From positions 1,296,501-1,360,500 of the forward strand of contig NZ_AP025637.1 of assembly GCF_022846615.1 (NCBI RefSeq): a DNA stretch of 64,000 nt. Direction: 5' to 3'. The notes under the pieces were generated by a model, which searched no databases, was not told the DNA's origin, and saw nothing but the letters and a program-made list of their open reading frames with translations. The number at the start of each line of letters is the position of its first letter. The first letter of the stretch is position 1. Positions 53,737 to 62,886 of this stretch are shown piece by piece. Both the position numbers and the translations under genes were made by a program. The stretch comes from Roseomonas fluvialis (GTDB taxonomy: Bacteria; Pseudomonadota; Alphaproteobacteria; Acetobacterales; Acetobacteraceae).

Positions 53737-54720
53737 TCACGTCACGACGATGTTGTACTGCCGCGCCACCGCGGTCCATTCGCCGATCTGCTCCTGGATC
53801 GCGGCGGTGAAGTCGGTGCCCAGCAGTGCGGGCGTGCGCGGCAGGGTCTGCAGTTCCTCGAAGCGGGTCATCAGCTCCGGCCGCGCCATCAGCTGCGGGA
53901 TCAGCGTCGTGAGGCGGTCCACGATCGGCGCCGGCAGGTTCTTCGGCCCGGACAGGCCGAGCCACTGCGCGGAGGTCAGCTTCGGATAGCCGAGCTCCGC
54001 GAAGGTCGGCACATTCGGGAAGGCGGGCAGCCGCTGCGGCGTGGACACCGCCAGCGCGCGCAGCACGCCGTCCTTGATCAGCTGAACGTTGGTGGTGATC
54101 GGGTCGATCATCGACTCGATCTGGTTCGCCATCAGATCCTGCATGGCGGGTGCCGACCCGCGATAGGGCACGTGGTCGAGGTTCGGCGCATTGGCCGCGC
54201 CCGTCAGCATCGCCCCCAGCAGGTGCGGCGCGGAGCCGATGCCCGACGACCCGTAGCGCACCGGCCGCGTGCGGGCGGCAGTCAGGTACTGGTCCAGCGT
54301 CTGGTACGGCGACTGGCTGCGCACCAGCAGCACGTTCGACGCCTCGACCAGCATGCCCATGTGGGTGAAGTCGGTGATCGGGTTGAACGGCAGGGTCGGC
54401 ATGGTCGCCGCCGAGAACACGTGCACCGAGGCATGGCTCACCAGCAGCGTGTAGCCATCGGCCGGCTGCTTCGCGACGAAGTCGGTGCCGATCACGCCGC
54501 CGGCGCCGGCGCGGTTCTCGACCACCACGGTCTGGCCCAGCGCCTGGGACAGGGCGGGAGCCATCAGGCGGCTGACGGTATCCACCAGGCCACCCGGGGG
54601 AAACTGGGCGACCAAGCGGATCGAACCGCGGGTTGGCCAGGCGCCGCCGGCCTGCGCCAGGGCGAAGCGCGGCGCGGCGAGACCCGCGGCCGCCAGCCCA
54701 AGAAGTGAGCGACGATTCAT
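53737..54720 (-). CDS. Bug/TctC-family tripartite tricarboxylate receptor protein
   Basis: The 327-residue protein has a signal (MNRRSLLGLAAAGLAAPRFA) and Bug motifs RLVAQFPPGGLVDTVSRLMA, VVVENRAGAGGVIGTDFVAK, DGYTLLVSHAS and VPYRGSAPAMQDLMANQIES. The start follows AGGGAGCAGG. It is monocistronic by context, with a long stem-loop right after its stop and a 129-bp gap upstream that shows no clear feature. No tctAB genes nearby. Confidence 0.9.
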   Translation of the reverse strand: MNRRSLLGLAAAGLAAPRFALAQAGGAWPTRGSIRLVAQFPPGGLVDTVSRLMAPALSQALGQTVVVENRAGAGGVIGTDFVAKQPADGYTLLVSHASVHVFSAATMPTLPFNPITDFTHMGMLVEASNVLLVRSQSPYQTLDQYLTAARTRPVRYGSSGIGSAPHLLGAMLTGAANAPNLDHVPYRGSAPAMQDLMANQIESMIDPITTNVQLIKDGVLRALAVSTPQRLPAFPNVPTFAELGYPKLTSAQWLGLSGPKNLPAPIVDRLTTLIPQLMARPELMTRFEELQTLPRTPALLGTDFTAAIQEQIGEWTAVARQYNIVVT

Positions 54721-54849
54721 GATCCTGCTCCCTGTTCAGTCGCGAGCGTCCGTCCACTGACCACGGAACAGGCACCCACTGCCTGCTCCGGCCGGGATGG
54801 CCCGCCGTCGCGCCAGGGTTGGCAAGACGCGTGCCGCGCGGTTCGACCC

Positions 54850-55206
54850 TCAGGCCGCGCGGAAGCGCCCGTCGGTCATGCCGAGCAAGGCGTCGCGCCA
54901 TTCCGCCCCGCAATCGGCGCCGCGCAGGTCCAGCATCAGGCCGAGCACGCCAATGCCGGCGATGCGCGCGCGCACCCGCAGCCCGCCGCGCCGCGGCAGG
55001 ACCAGGTCGACTTCCTGCCCGAGGTCGAGCCCGCCCACGCCGGCGACGATCGCACCACGGTCGCCGGCCTCGCGCACCAGCCCGTCGCGGACGCGCCCGC
55101 CGGCCGAACGCAGCGTGCAGGGTTCGGCCACGCGATGCAGCGCCGGCCACCGGGATGGCGGCCTCATCTCTCCCGCGTCCAGCGTGGCTGCGTCCGGTCC
55201 GTGCAT
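54850..55206 (-). CDS. PilZ-like domain protein
   Basis: The 118-residue protein has a weak PilZ-like pattern: AGGRVRDGLVREAGDRGAIV, then GLDLGQEVDLVLPRRGGLRV and RARIAGIGVLGLMLDL, which corresponds to the beta-barrel half. The RxxxR and DxSxxG c-di-GMP motifs are degenerate (GDRGAIVAG in place of DISAGG), so ligand binding is doubtful. The ATG at 55206 was chosen; 55167 is also possible. It lies 63 bases after a clearer PilZ gene on the same strand, perhaps from duplication. Confidence 0.55.
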   Translation of the reverse strand: MHGPDAATLDAGEMRPPSRWPALHRVAEPCTLRSAGGRVRDGLVREAGDRGAIVAGVGGLDLGQEVDLVLPRRGGLRVRARIAGIGVLGLMLDLRGADCGAEWRDALLGMTDGRFRAA

Positions 55207-55269
55207 CGTCCCCGCCTGATGTCCTTGCCCGCCATCGGGGCGGGGCAATCCCAGGCTACGGAAGCCGCA

Positions 55270-55686
55270 TTAACGGGAGCCTTCCGGGCCGCCGTCCGGC
55301 AGCAGGTCGCGGATCTTCTCCTGCCAGAGCGACTGCTCGGCGCCCGCGCGGATGGCCAGGTGCACGCCGAGCAGGCTCACGCCGCGCACCTCGGCGATGA
55401 AGATGTGGTCGGTCAGCCGCGCCAGGCGCAGCCGCACCAGATCGCCGGCGAGCAGCCCCCGCACGCCGTGCACCATCGCGCCGCCGGCCGAGATGTCACG
55501 CAGCGTGCCGTCATGGACATGGGATCCGATGAAGACCGTGCAGGGCAGCTGGACCTCGACCCGGGCGCCCTCGCGCCGTTCGCCCAGGCCCTCGAGGATC
55601 ACCGCCGCGGCGTCGCGCCGCGGTGCCCCGGCCTTGTCTGCCGTCGCCTGCTCCGAAGTCCCGGGTCCCGGGACGGTGTCGGACAT
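55270..55686 (-). CDS. PilZ domain protein
   Basis: The 138-residue protein has a flexible 30-residue start, then the c-di-GMP-binding motifs RREGARVEVQLPC (RxxxR) and DGTLRDISAGGAMVHG (DxSxxG), followed by LLAGDLVRLRLARL. It should sense cyclic di-GMP and act on motility, polysaccharide or surface functions. GGAGG precedes the start. No diguanylate cyclase gene is adjacent. Confidence 0.83.
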   Translation of the reverse strand: MSDTVPGPGTSEQATADKAGAPRRDAAAVILEGLGERREGARVEVQLPCTVFIGSHVHDGTLRDISAGGAMVHGVRGLLAGDLVRLRLARLTDHIFIAEVRGVSLLGVHLAIRAGAEQSLWQEKIRDLLPDGGPEGSR

Positions 55687-55762
55687 GCCGCCTCCGCTCG
55701 CCCTCAGGCGGAACGGTAGCGCAGCAGCGACGGCGCGTGAACATGAAGCGCTGTGCGCGGAA

Positions 55763-57334
55763 TCACTCCGCCAGCGCGGCGCTCCAGGGGCTCATGACGT
55801 CCGTGATGCCCTGGCGCGTGCCGTCCGGGGCGATGTGGATCATGTTCGGGCAGGCGAAGTTCACCGGCAGGACGGCGTGCTCCACCTCGGTCACCTTCGC
55901 GTCCTTCGCCAGCGCCGCGAGGGTCTCCGCACCCAGGCGGATATCGGCGGTGACACCCTCGGGGGCCGAGACATCGAGGCGCGGATGATGCGCGGCGGCC
56001 TCCGGCGTCATGCCGAAATCCGCCACGTAGGACAGCATCTGGAATACCGAGGCCATGATCCGCCGCCCGCCCGAGGCGCCGGTGGCGAGGTTCGGCGCAT
56101 CGCCGTCGGCGGCGATGACGGGGCACATGTTGGTCAACGGCCGCTTGCCGGGCGCGAGCGCGTTCTTCGCCTCCGGCCGCGGGTCGAACCACATGATGCC
56201 GTTGTTCATCAGCACGCCCGATCGCGGCAGCACGACGCGCGATCCCATGGACGACAGCAGCGTGGTGGTCATCGCCACCATCATCCCGTCCTTGTCGCAG
56301 ACGGTCAGGTGCGTGGTGCAGGATTCGGCGGCCTTCGGCTCGGCATCACCCAGGCCTGCGAGGCGCTCGGCATAGGCCTCGCGCATCACGCGCGCCAGTT
56401 GCGCGTACCAGGCGGGGGAGGGCGCGGCGCCGGCGAAATCGGCCCCACGCATGCCTTCGAGCACCCGTAGCAGGGTTGGCGCGGCGGTCAGGCCATTGGC
56501 CAGGAACAGCCGCTTGCCGCGCCAGGCGGCTTCCAGCGCCGGGCGCACCAGCGCCTTGCAGCCGGCCAGGTCGGCCGCCGAGATCGGCGATCCCATGTCG
56601 CGGAAATCCGCCAGCAGGTCGGCCGCGATGCCGCCATCGTAGAAGTCGCGCAGCCCGTCGCGGGACAGGCGTTCGAGGGTCTGCGCCAGGTTGCCCTGGC
56701 GGAAGAAGCCGGGGCTGCCCTGGTAGGGAGCGACCGGCGGCAGGCCGTTCGGCAGGTAGATGCGCGCGCTTTCGGCATACAGCTTCAGCACGGATGCGCT
56801 GTTGGCCACCTTGAGCGTCGTGAACCAGTCCTGCGCCAGGCCGCGTTTGGCCAGCGCAATGGCAGGCTCCAGCACCACCTTCAGCGGCAGCCGCCCGTGC
56901 CGCGCGTGCAGCTCGGCATAGCCGGCGACCGACGACGGGATGGCGAAGGACAGTGGGCCATGGACGTTGCGGTCCTCGAACACCTCGGGCCAAGTGAACA
57001 GGTCGTCCTTCATCTTGCCCGTCATGGGGAAGGCGGAGGGGTCCAGCCCATGCGGCGACACAGGGCCGAAATCGAAGGTCTGCGCGCCGATCCCCGGCCC
57101 CGCGACCTGGGTGAAGCCGATCCCGCCGAGGCCCGAATTCCAGGGTTCCACCACGGCCAGGGCGAAGGCGGTGGCGACCGCGGCATCGGCTGCCGTCCCG
57201 CCCTCGGCCAGGATGGCGATACCGGCCTCGGCGGCGTCGCGCGCCTGGGAGGCGACCATGCCGCGCTTGCCGGTCGCGCCGGGCTTGGTGACATGCCAAT
57301 GCTGCGTCACATGCGGGGGCGGGGTCCAGGCCAT
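55763..57334 (-). CDS. Gamma-glutamyltransferase family protein
   Basis: The 523-residue Ntn-hydrolase precursor has the autoprocessing site SCTTHLTVCDKDGMMVAMT with the catalytic Thr at about residue 340, LSSMGSRVVLPRSGVLMNNG and a GASGGRRI oxyanion segment. The large subunit is about 50 residues shorter than in E. coli Ggt, and there is no signal peptide, so it may be cytoplasmic. Possible substrates are gamma-glutamyl compounds or acyl-amide drugs. The ATG at 57334 was chosen since frames further upstream run into a 26-bp tandem repeat array that starts 32 bases away. Confidence 0.87.
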   Translation of the reverse strand: MAWTPPPHVTQHWHVTKPGATGKRGMVASQARDAAEAGIAILAEGGTAADAAVATAFALAVVEPWNSGLGGIGFTQVAGPGIGAQTFDFGPVSPHGLDPSAFPMTGKMKDDLFTWPEVFEDRNVHGPLSFAIPSSVAGYAELHARHGRLPLKVVLEPAIALAKRGLAQDWFTTLKVANSASVLKLYAESARIYLPNGLPPVAPYQGSPGFFRQGNLAQTLERLSRDGLRDFYDGGIAADLLADFRDMGSPISAADLAGCKALVRPALEAAWRGKRLFLANGLTAAPTLLRVLEGMRGADFAGAAPSPAWYAQLARVMREAYAERLAGLGDAEPKAAESCTTHLTVCDKDGMMVAMTTTLLSSMGSRVVLPRSGVLMNNGIMWFDPRPEAKNALAPGKRPLTNMCPVIAADGDAPNLATGASGGRRIMASVFQMLSYVADFGMTPEAAAHHPRLDVSAPEGVTADIRLGAETLAALAKDAKVTEVEHAVLPVNFACPNMIHIAPDGTRQGITDVMSPWSAALAE

Positions 57335-57366
57335 GGGGGCGTTCCTTGCTTCGGGCGTTGAGGGAG

Positions 57367-57621
57367 GGTCGCGCCGGAGGCGCGCGGGGACAAGCCCTGC
57401 CGGAGGCGCGCGGGGACAAGCCCTGCCGGAGGCGCGCGGGGACAAGCCCTGCCGGAGGCGCGCGGGGACAAGCCCTGCCGGAGGCGCGCGGGGACAAGCC
57501 CTGCCGGAGGCGCGCGGGGACAAGCCCTGCCGGAGGCGCGCGGGGACAAGCCCTGCCGGAGGCGCGCGGGGACAAGCCCTGTCGGAGGCGCGCGGGGACA
57601 AGCCCTGCCGGAGGCGCGCGG
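57367..57621 (-). repeat. Tandem array of ten 26-bp repeats
   Basis: Ten copies of GCCGGAGGCGCGCGG start at 57373 and recur exactly every 26 bases to 57607, each followed (except the last) by GGACAAGCCCT. Only one copy (57581) has a base change (GTC for GCC). A shared left border GGTCGCG precedes the first unit. The array fills most of the 382-bp gap between the gamma-glutamyltransferase start and malate synthase. There are no spacers. A related array is at 62887-62985. Confidence 0.9.
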
Positions 57622-57636
57622 CACGCATGGCGCCGT

Positions 57637-57665
57637 TTGCCCCGCGGCGGCTTTGCGCCTAGGAC
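57637..57665 (+). promoter_or_regulatory. Candidate promoter for malate synthase
   Basis: TTGCCC (57637-57642) and TAGGAC (57660-57665) are 17 bases apart just after the tandem array; transcription would begin about 45 bases before the ATG. Confidence 0.4.
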
Positions 57666-57716
57666 ACCGCCGAATTTTGCGCTCTGTCGGGCGCCTGTGT
57701 TGAGGAGAATGCTGCC

Positions 57717-59861
57717 ATGCCCGCAACGAAGGGCCTTGTCGTCGCGCCTGTGCTGCGTGCCTTCATGGAAGCCGAGGCGCTGCCCGGCACCGGGGTCGAA
57801 CCTGCCCGCTTCTGGGAGTCCATGGAGCGTATCCTGCGCGAGCTGGCGCCCGCCAATGCCGCGCTGCTGGCCAGGCGCGACGACCTGCAGGCGAAGATCG
57901 ACGCCTGGCACCGCGCCAACCCCGCGAAGCCGATCGACCTGGCCGCCTATACGGCCTTCCTGGGCGAAATCGGTTACCTGCTGCCCGAACCGGTCGAGGT
58001 GAAGGTCGGGACCACCGATGTGGATGCCGAGATCGCCTCGCTCGCCGGCCCGCAGCTGGTCGTGCCGGTCTCCAACGCCCGCTATGCGCTGAACGCCGCC
58101 AATGCGCGCTGGGGGTCGCTGTACGACGCGCTGTACGGCACCGACGCCATCCCGCAGGACGGCCCGCGCGCGAAGGGCTACGACCCGGCGCGCGGCGCCG
58201 CCGTGATCGCGCGCGCGCGCGCCGTGCTGGACCGTGCTGCGCCGCTCGCGCGCGGGTCGCACGCCGATGCCACCGGCTACCGGCTCGAGGCCGGCGCGCT
58301 CGAGGTCGCGCTGAAGGATGGCAGCAAGGTGGGCCTGGCGCGGCCCGGCCAGTGCGTCGGCTTCCTGGGCGAGGCGCATGCGCCGACATCGCTGCTGTTC
58401 GTGAACAACGGTCTGCACCTCGAGGTGAAGTTCGACCGTGCGCATCCGATCGGCAAGACCGACGCGGCGGGGATCAGCGACGTGGTGCTCGAATCTGCGC
58501 TCACCACCATCCAGGATTGCGAGGATTCCGTCGCGGCCGTGGATGCCGAGGACAAGGTCGACGTCTACCGGAACTGGCTCGGCCTGATGAAGGGCGACCT
58601 CACGGCCGAATTCGACAAGGGCGGGCAGACCATGGTGCGGCGGCTGAACGCCGACCGCGTCTTCCACAAGCCCTCGGGCGGCGCGGTCACGCTGCATGGG
58701 CGTTCGGTGATGCTGGTGCGCAATGTCGGGCACCACATGATGACCGACGCGGTCACGCTGGACGGTGCCGAGGTGCCCGAGACGATCCTCGATGCGCTGT
58801 GCACCTCGGCCATCGCGCTGCACGACATCCGCGGCAAGCGGATGAATTCGCGCGCCGGCAGCGTCTATATCGTGAAGCCCAAGATGCACGGGCCCGACGA
58901 AGTGGCCTGGGCGGATGCGCTGTTCGCGCGCGTCGAGGATGCGCTGGGCCTCAAGCGCGCCACGCTCAAGATGGGCATCATGGACGAGGAACGGCGCACC
59001 ACCGTCAACCTCAAGGCCTGCATCGCGGCGGCGAAGGACCGCGTGGTGTTCATCAACACCGGCTTCCTCGACCGCACCGGCGACGAGATCCATACCGCGA
59101 TGGAAGCCGGCGCCGTCGTGCGCAAGAACGAGATGAAGGCGCTGCCCTGGATCAAGGCCTATGAGGACTGGAACGTCGACACCGGCCTGGCCTGCGGGCT
59201 GCGCGGCCGCGCGCAGATCGGCAAGGGCATGTGGGCCATGCCCGACATGATGGCCGCGATGCTGGAACAGAAGGTCGGCCACCCGAAGGCGGGTGCCAAT
59301 ACCGCCTGGGTGCCGTCCCCCACCGCCGCCACGCTGCACGCGCTGCACTACCACGAGGTGGACGTGGCCGCGCGGCAGGAGGAACTGGTGAAGGGCGGCC
59401 GCCGCGCGAAGCTGGACGACATCCTGACAGTGCCGCTGGCGCGCGACACCAACTGGTCACCCGCCGACGTCCAGGCGGAACTGGACAACAATGCCCAGGG
59501 CATCCTTGGCTATGTCGTGCGTTGGGTGGACCAGGGGGTGGGCTGTTCCAAGGTGCCCGACATCAACGATGTCGGCCTGATGGAAGACCGCGCGACGCTG
59601 CGCATCAGTTCGCAGCACATCGCCAATTGGCTGCGCCATGGGGTTGTGTCGCGCGACCAGGTGATGGAGACCATGCGGCGCATGGCCGCCGTCGTCGACC
59701 GCCAGAACGCGAACGACGCCGCCTATGTGCCGATGGCCCCGGGCTTCGACGGCCCTGCCTTCAAGGCCGCCTGCGACCTGGTCTTCGAAGGCGCGGCACA
59801 GCCCAATGGGTACACGGAATTCGTGCTGACGCGCCGACGGCGGGAAGCGAAGGCGGCCTGA
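57717..59861 (+). CDS. glcB: Malate synthase G
   Basis: The 714-residue enzyme matches the monomeric isoform G: an N-terminal helical clasp, [40 protein letters not shown] (catalytic Arg region near residues 420-430), [34 protein letters not shown] and [20 protein letters not shown]. It condenses glyoxylate with acetyl-CoA to malate. GAGGAGA is a strong ribosome site. Isocitrate lyase and glycolate oxidase genes are not in the window, so whether it serves the glyoxylate shunt or glycolate use is not shown here. Confidence 0.96.
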   Translation: MPATKGLVVAPVLRAFMEAEALPGTGVEPARFWESMERILRELAPANAALLARRDDLQAKIDAWHRANPAKPIDLAAYTAFLGEIGYLLPEPVEVKVGTTDVDAEIASLAGPQLVVPVSNARYALNAANARWGSLYDALYGTDAIPQDGPRAKGYDPARGAAVIARARAVLDRAAPLARGSHADATGYRLEAGALEVALKDGSKVGLARPGQCVGFLGEAHAPTSLLFVNNGLHLEVKFDRAHPIGKTDAAGISDVVLESALTTIQDCEDSVAAVDAEDKVDVYRNWLGLMKGDLTAEFDKGGQTMVRRLNADRVFHKPSGGAVTLHGRSVMLVRNVGHHMMTDAVTLDGAEVPETILDALCTSAIALHDIRGKRMNSRAGSVYIVKPKMHGPDEVAWADALFARVEDALGLKRATLKMGIMDEERRTTVNLKACIAAAKDRVVFINTGFLDRTGDEIHTAMEAGAVVRKNEMKALPWIKAYEDWNVDTGLACGLRGRAQIGKGMWAMPDMMAAMLEQKVGHPKAGANTAWVPSPTAATLHALHYHEVDVAARQEELVKGGRRAKLDDILTVPLARDTNWSPADVQAELDNNAQGILGYVVRWVDQGVGCSKVPDINDVGLMEDRATLRISSQHIANWLRHGVVSRDQVMETMRRMAAVVDRQNANDAAYVPMAPGFDGPAFKAACDLVFEGAAQPNGYTEFVLTRRRREAKAA

Positions 59862-59902
59862 CCGGGCCGCCCCGCACGTCAGCGCAAGCCGCTCAAGCCG
59901 CG

Positions 59903-59977
59903 TCAGCGCAGGCCGAGGAAGCTCAGGATCGCGATCACGATCACCACGGCGCCGACGATGTAGACGATGCTGTTCAT
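59903..59977 (-). CDS. 24-residue single-helix membrane peptide
   Basis: A short ORF encodes MNSIVYIVGAVVIVIAILSF plus LGLR, a single hydrophobic helix with a C-terminal Arg. GGAGGATTAG lies directly upstream at ideal spacing, among the best ribosome sites in the window. Similar VGxVVIVIAxLSFxGLR peptides are, to my knowledge, widespread in alphaproteobacteria without known function. It is convergent with malate synthase and divergent from the Hsp70-like gene. Confidence 0.7.
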   Translation of the reverse strand: MNSIVYIVGAVVIVIAILSFLGLR

Positions 59978-60163
59978 ACCTAATCCTCCGGTTGCAGCGG
60001 CACAACGCGCTGGCCGGGGGGTGGTTGCATGGCGCTCCGCGCAATTCCTGGGGAGGCGGCATCCCGGCTGCGCCCCGGCACCGCGCGACGGCCCTGGCCG
60101 GCCGCCCGCTTGCCAGCCGCCATGCTTCGCGCTTCAAGGCGCGCCCCCTTCGGTCCCGGACCC

Positions 60164-61399
60164 ATGCTTCCTGCCATCGGCATCGACTTCGGCACGACCA
60201 ACTCGGTCGCCGCGCTGCGCGGCGCGGACGGATCGCTTCGCACGCTGCGCCTGCCCGGCGGCGATGTGTTCCGCTCGGTGCTGTGCTTCTGGGCCGGTGC
60301 CGATGGCCGCCCGCGCGATGCGGCGGGGCCGGCGGCGATCGACGCCTATCTGGAATCGCCGCTCGACAGCCGGCTCATCATGTCGATGAAGTCCTACCTG
60401 GCGCAGCACAGCTTCACCGAGACGCGCATCCTGGGCCGGGCCTATGGGCTGGAGGCGCTGATCGCGACGTTCCTCCGCCATTGGCTGACGGGCGTGCTGC
60501 CCGATGTGGCGGGTGCGCGCATCACCGTCGGCCGCCCGGTGCGCTTCGTGGGTGAGACCGCCGACGATGCCTTCGGCGAGGCGCGCCTGCGCGCGGCCTT
60601 CGCGCAGGCCGGATGGCCCGACATCACGATGGGTTTGGAACCGGCCGCGGCGGGGCACCGCTTCGCCCAGGGGCTGGACCGCGCGGCGACGGTGCTGGTG
60701 GCGGATTTTGGCGGCGGCACCTCGGATTTCTCGGTGTTGCGCTTCGAACCCGGTCCGCCGCGGCGCGTGCAGGCGCTGGGCCATGCCGGCGTGGGCATCG
60801 CCGGCGACGCCTTCGACTTCCGGATCATCGACAATGTCGTTTCGCCGCGGCTGGGCAAGAACACGACCTACCGCGTTATGGGCGGCGATCCGCTGCCGGT
60901 GCCGCCCGCCTGGTATGCCGGCTTCGCGCGCTGGCACCAGCTGTCGATGATGCGTGCGCCGCGCACGCTGCGCGACATCGCCGAGGTCGCGCGCACCGCC
61001 GAGGACGCCCACGCGCTGCACGACCTGATTCGCCTGATCGAGGAAGATGCCGGCTATGCGCTGTACCGCGCGGTGTCCGGCGTGAAGGCCGCGCTGTCGG
61101 CGGCCGAGCATGCCGTGCTGGATTTCCGCCATGGCCGCTTCGCGCTGAGCGCGCCGATCGCGCGCGGCGATTTCGAAGCCTGGATCGCCCCGGAACTCGC
61201 GCGCATCGCCGCCGCGGTCGATGCCGCGCTGGCCGATGCCGCAACCGACGCGGGCGCGGTCGACCGCGTCTTCCTCACCGGCGGGACATCGCTGGTGCCG
61301 GCCGTGCGGCGCATCTTCGAAGCCCGCTTCGGCGCGGCCCGGGTGGTGGCCGGCGGCGAATTCGTCTCGGTGGCCGAGGGCCTTGCCCTGATGGGCTGA
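60164..61399 (+). CDS. Hsp70-like ATPase without substrate-binding domain (YegD-like)
   Basis: The 411-residue protein has actin/Hsp70 ATPase motifs: phosphate 1 IGIDFGTTNSVAA (residues 5-17), phosphate 2 VADFGGGTSDFSVL, and the adenosine motif FLTGGTSLVPAVRRIFEARF. It stops where the nucleotide-binding domain ends; the peptide-binding domain of DnaK is missing, as in YegD. Function of this family is unclear. The ATG at 60164 starts the conserved domain; upstream in-frame sequence (from about 60029) is open but low-complexity basic and was not included. Confidence 0.8.
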   Translation: MLPAIGIDFGTTNSVAALRGADGSLRTLRLPGGDVFRSVLCFWAGADGRPRDAAGPAAIDAYLESPLDSRLIMSMKSYLAQHSFTETRILGRAYGLEALIATFLRHWLTGVLPDVAGARITVGRPVRFVGETADDAFGEARLRAAFAQAGWPDITMGLEPAAAGHRFAQGLDRAATVLVADFGGGTSDFSVLRFEPGPPRRVQALGHAGVGIAGDAFDFRIIDNVVSPRLGKNTTYRVMGGDPLPVPPAWYAGFARWHQLSMMRAPRTLRDIAEVARTAEDAHALHDLIRLIEEDAGYALYRAVSGVKAALSAAEHAVLDFRHGRFALSAPIARGDFEAWIAPELARIAAAVDAALADAATDAGAVDRVFLTGGTSLVPAVRRIFEARFGAARVVAGGEFVSVAEGLALMG

Positions 61400-61458
61400 C
61401 GCGACGCATGGCCTTTGCCGCGCGCATCGGCGAGACTGCCGGCAGGAAGGACAACGCC

Positions 61459-62238
61459 ATGACCGAAGACACGCGCCTCGATCCCCCCAGCCTCGAGATC
61501 AGTGGCCGCCGCGCGACCATCCGCCTGCATCGCGCGCGCCACCGCAACCGCATCGAACCCGGCGACATCATCCGCCTGCTGGAATACTTCGAGACGGTCG
61601 ACGCCAACCGCGACCTGCGCGTGCTGGTCATGGCCGCGTCGGGTCCGGCCTTCAGCGCCGGCTTCCACCTGGGCGGCTTCGCCGAGGACAAGGAAGCCGC
61701 CGCCAAGGCGCCCGGCTTCGATGCCATGGTGGACCGCTTCGAGAAGCTGCGCGTGCCGACCATCATGCGGCTGCAGGGCGGCGTCTATGGTGGGTCGACC
61801 GACCTTGCGCTGACCGCCGATTTCCGGGTGGGGGTGACAGGGATGGAGATGTTCATGCCCGCCGCGCGCCTGGGTGTGCACTACTACCCGGGCGGGCTGC
61901 GGCGCTATGTCTCGCGCCTCGGCCTCAATACGGCGAAGCGACTGTTCCTGACCGCCGAGAAGCTCGGCGCGGAGGAACTGCTGCGCGTGGGCTACCTCAC
62001 GCACCTGGTGCCACCCGAGGACCTGGATGGCACGGTGGAACGGCTCGCCAGCACGCTGGATTCGATGGCGCCGCTCGCGGTGCAAGGCATCAAGCAGGCG
62101 TTGAACGAGATCGGCCACGGCATGCTCGACATCGAGGCCTGCGAGGAGCGCGCGCGCATCTGCAAGGACAGCGCCGACATCCAGGAAGGCCTCGCGGCGT
62201 TCCGCGAAAAGCGCGCGCCGGTCTTCCGCGGCGTCTGA
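61459..62238 (+). CDS. Enoyl-CoA hydratase/isomerase (crotonase) family protein
   Basis: The 259-residue crotonase-fold protein has the oxyanion-hole segments GPAFSAGFHLGGF and LQGGVYGGSTDLALTADFRV. In the active-site block, where hydratases carry a catalytic Glu (PExxLG), it has PAARLG, so hydratase activity is doubtful and another crotonase reaction is possible. A His/Tyr-rich HYYPGGLRRY follows. It starts 59 bases after the Hsp70-like gene with AGGAAGGA upstream. Its stop is adjacent to the stop of the convergent transferase gene. Confidence 0.83.
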   Translation: MTEDTRLDPPSLEISGRRATIRLHRARHRNRIEPGDIIRLLEYFETVDANRDLRVLVMAASGPAFSAGFHLGGFAEDKEAAAKAPGFDAMVDRFEKLRVPTIMRLQGGVYGGSTDLALTADFRVGVTGMEMFMPAARLGVHYYPGGLRRYVSRLGLNTAKRLFLTAEKLGAEELLRVGYLTHLVPPEDLDGTVERLASTLDSMAPLAVQGIKQALNEIGHGMLDIEACEERARICKDSADIQEGLAAFREKRAPVFRGV

Positions 62239-62239
62239 G

Positions 62240-62878
62240 CTACTCCAGCCGCGCGCCCTGCGGCTGCGCCATGCCGCGCTGCACCGCCGGGCGCGCGCCC
62301 ACCGCTGCGAACCAGCGCGCCAGGTGCGGTGTCGTGGCCAGGTCGCGCTCCGCCCAGGCGGCGCGCGCCACCCAGGGATAGGCCGCGACATCGGCGACGG
62401 AATAGGCCGCACCGCCGAGGAACGGCACCTGCGCGAGCCGCCCGTCCAGCAGCCGATACACACGGTCCACCAGCGCCAGGCTGTAGCCCCGCGCCGCCTC
62501 GGGCTTTTCGGCTGCGAGGTCCGTCCAATGATGGGCCTGGCCGGTATACGGGCCGAGCGAGGTCAGGGCGACCATCAGCCAGGCCATGACCTCGGCGCGC
62601 GCGCGGGCCGCGTGCGGCAGCAGGGCATTCTGCGTCTCGGCAAGGTGCAGCAGGATGGCGCCGCTTTCGAACAGCACCAGCGGCGCGCTGCCGTCCTGCG
62701 CATCCTCGACCAGGATCGGCACCTTGCCGTAGGGGTTCAGCGCCAGGATGTCCGGCGCGAACTGTTCGCGCTTGCGGATGTTCACGCCGCGCACGGCGTA
62801 GTCCAGGCCGCATTCCTCGAGCATGACCGTGACGCGGTTCGAATTGGGCGTTGCCCAGCCGTAGAAGGTGCGTTGCAT
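62240..62878 (-). CDS. Glutathione S-transferase family protein
   Basis: The 212-residue protein has an N-terminal thioredoxin-like domain (TFYGWATPNSNRVTVMLEEC, NPYGKVPILV, LFESGAILLHLAE) with the conserved cis-Pro and Glu-Ser glutathione contact, then a helical domain. The layout is close to YfcG/Ure2p-type transferases, including the NSNRV segment at the glutathione site. It may act on disulfides or peroxides. A tandem 26-bp repeat array starts 9 bases upstream of its start codon. Confidence 0.87.
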   Translation of the reverse strand: MQRTFYGWATPNSNRVTVMLEECGLDYAVRGVNIRKREQFAPDILALNPYGKVPILVEDAQDGSAPLVLFESGAILLHLAETQNALLPHAARARAEVMAWLMVALTSLGPYTGQAHHWTDLAAEKPEAARGYSLALVDRVYRLLDGRLAQVPFLGGAAYSVADVAAYPWVARAAWAERDLATTPHLARWFAAVGARPAVQRGMAQPQGARLE

Positions 62879-62886
62879 GGGGGAGT

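Noticed and set aside
57367..57621. Possible CRISPR array
   Set aside because: Units are contiguous with no unique spacers, and no cas genes are in the window. The same applies to 62887-62985 and 52125-52253.
56346..59354. A 1002-codon minus-strand open frame through the 26-bp array and malate synthase
   Set aside because: It is antisense to malate synthase and out of frame with gamma-glutamyltransferase; the repeat-derived peptide (repeats of SPRASGRACPRAPP type) has no start context or family.
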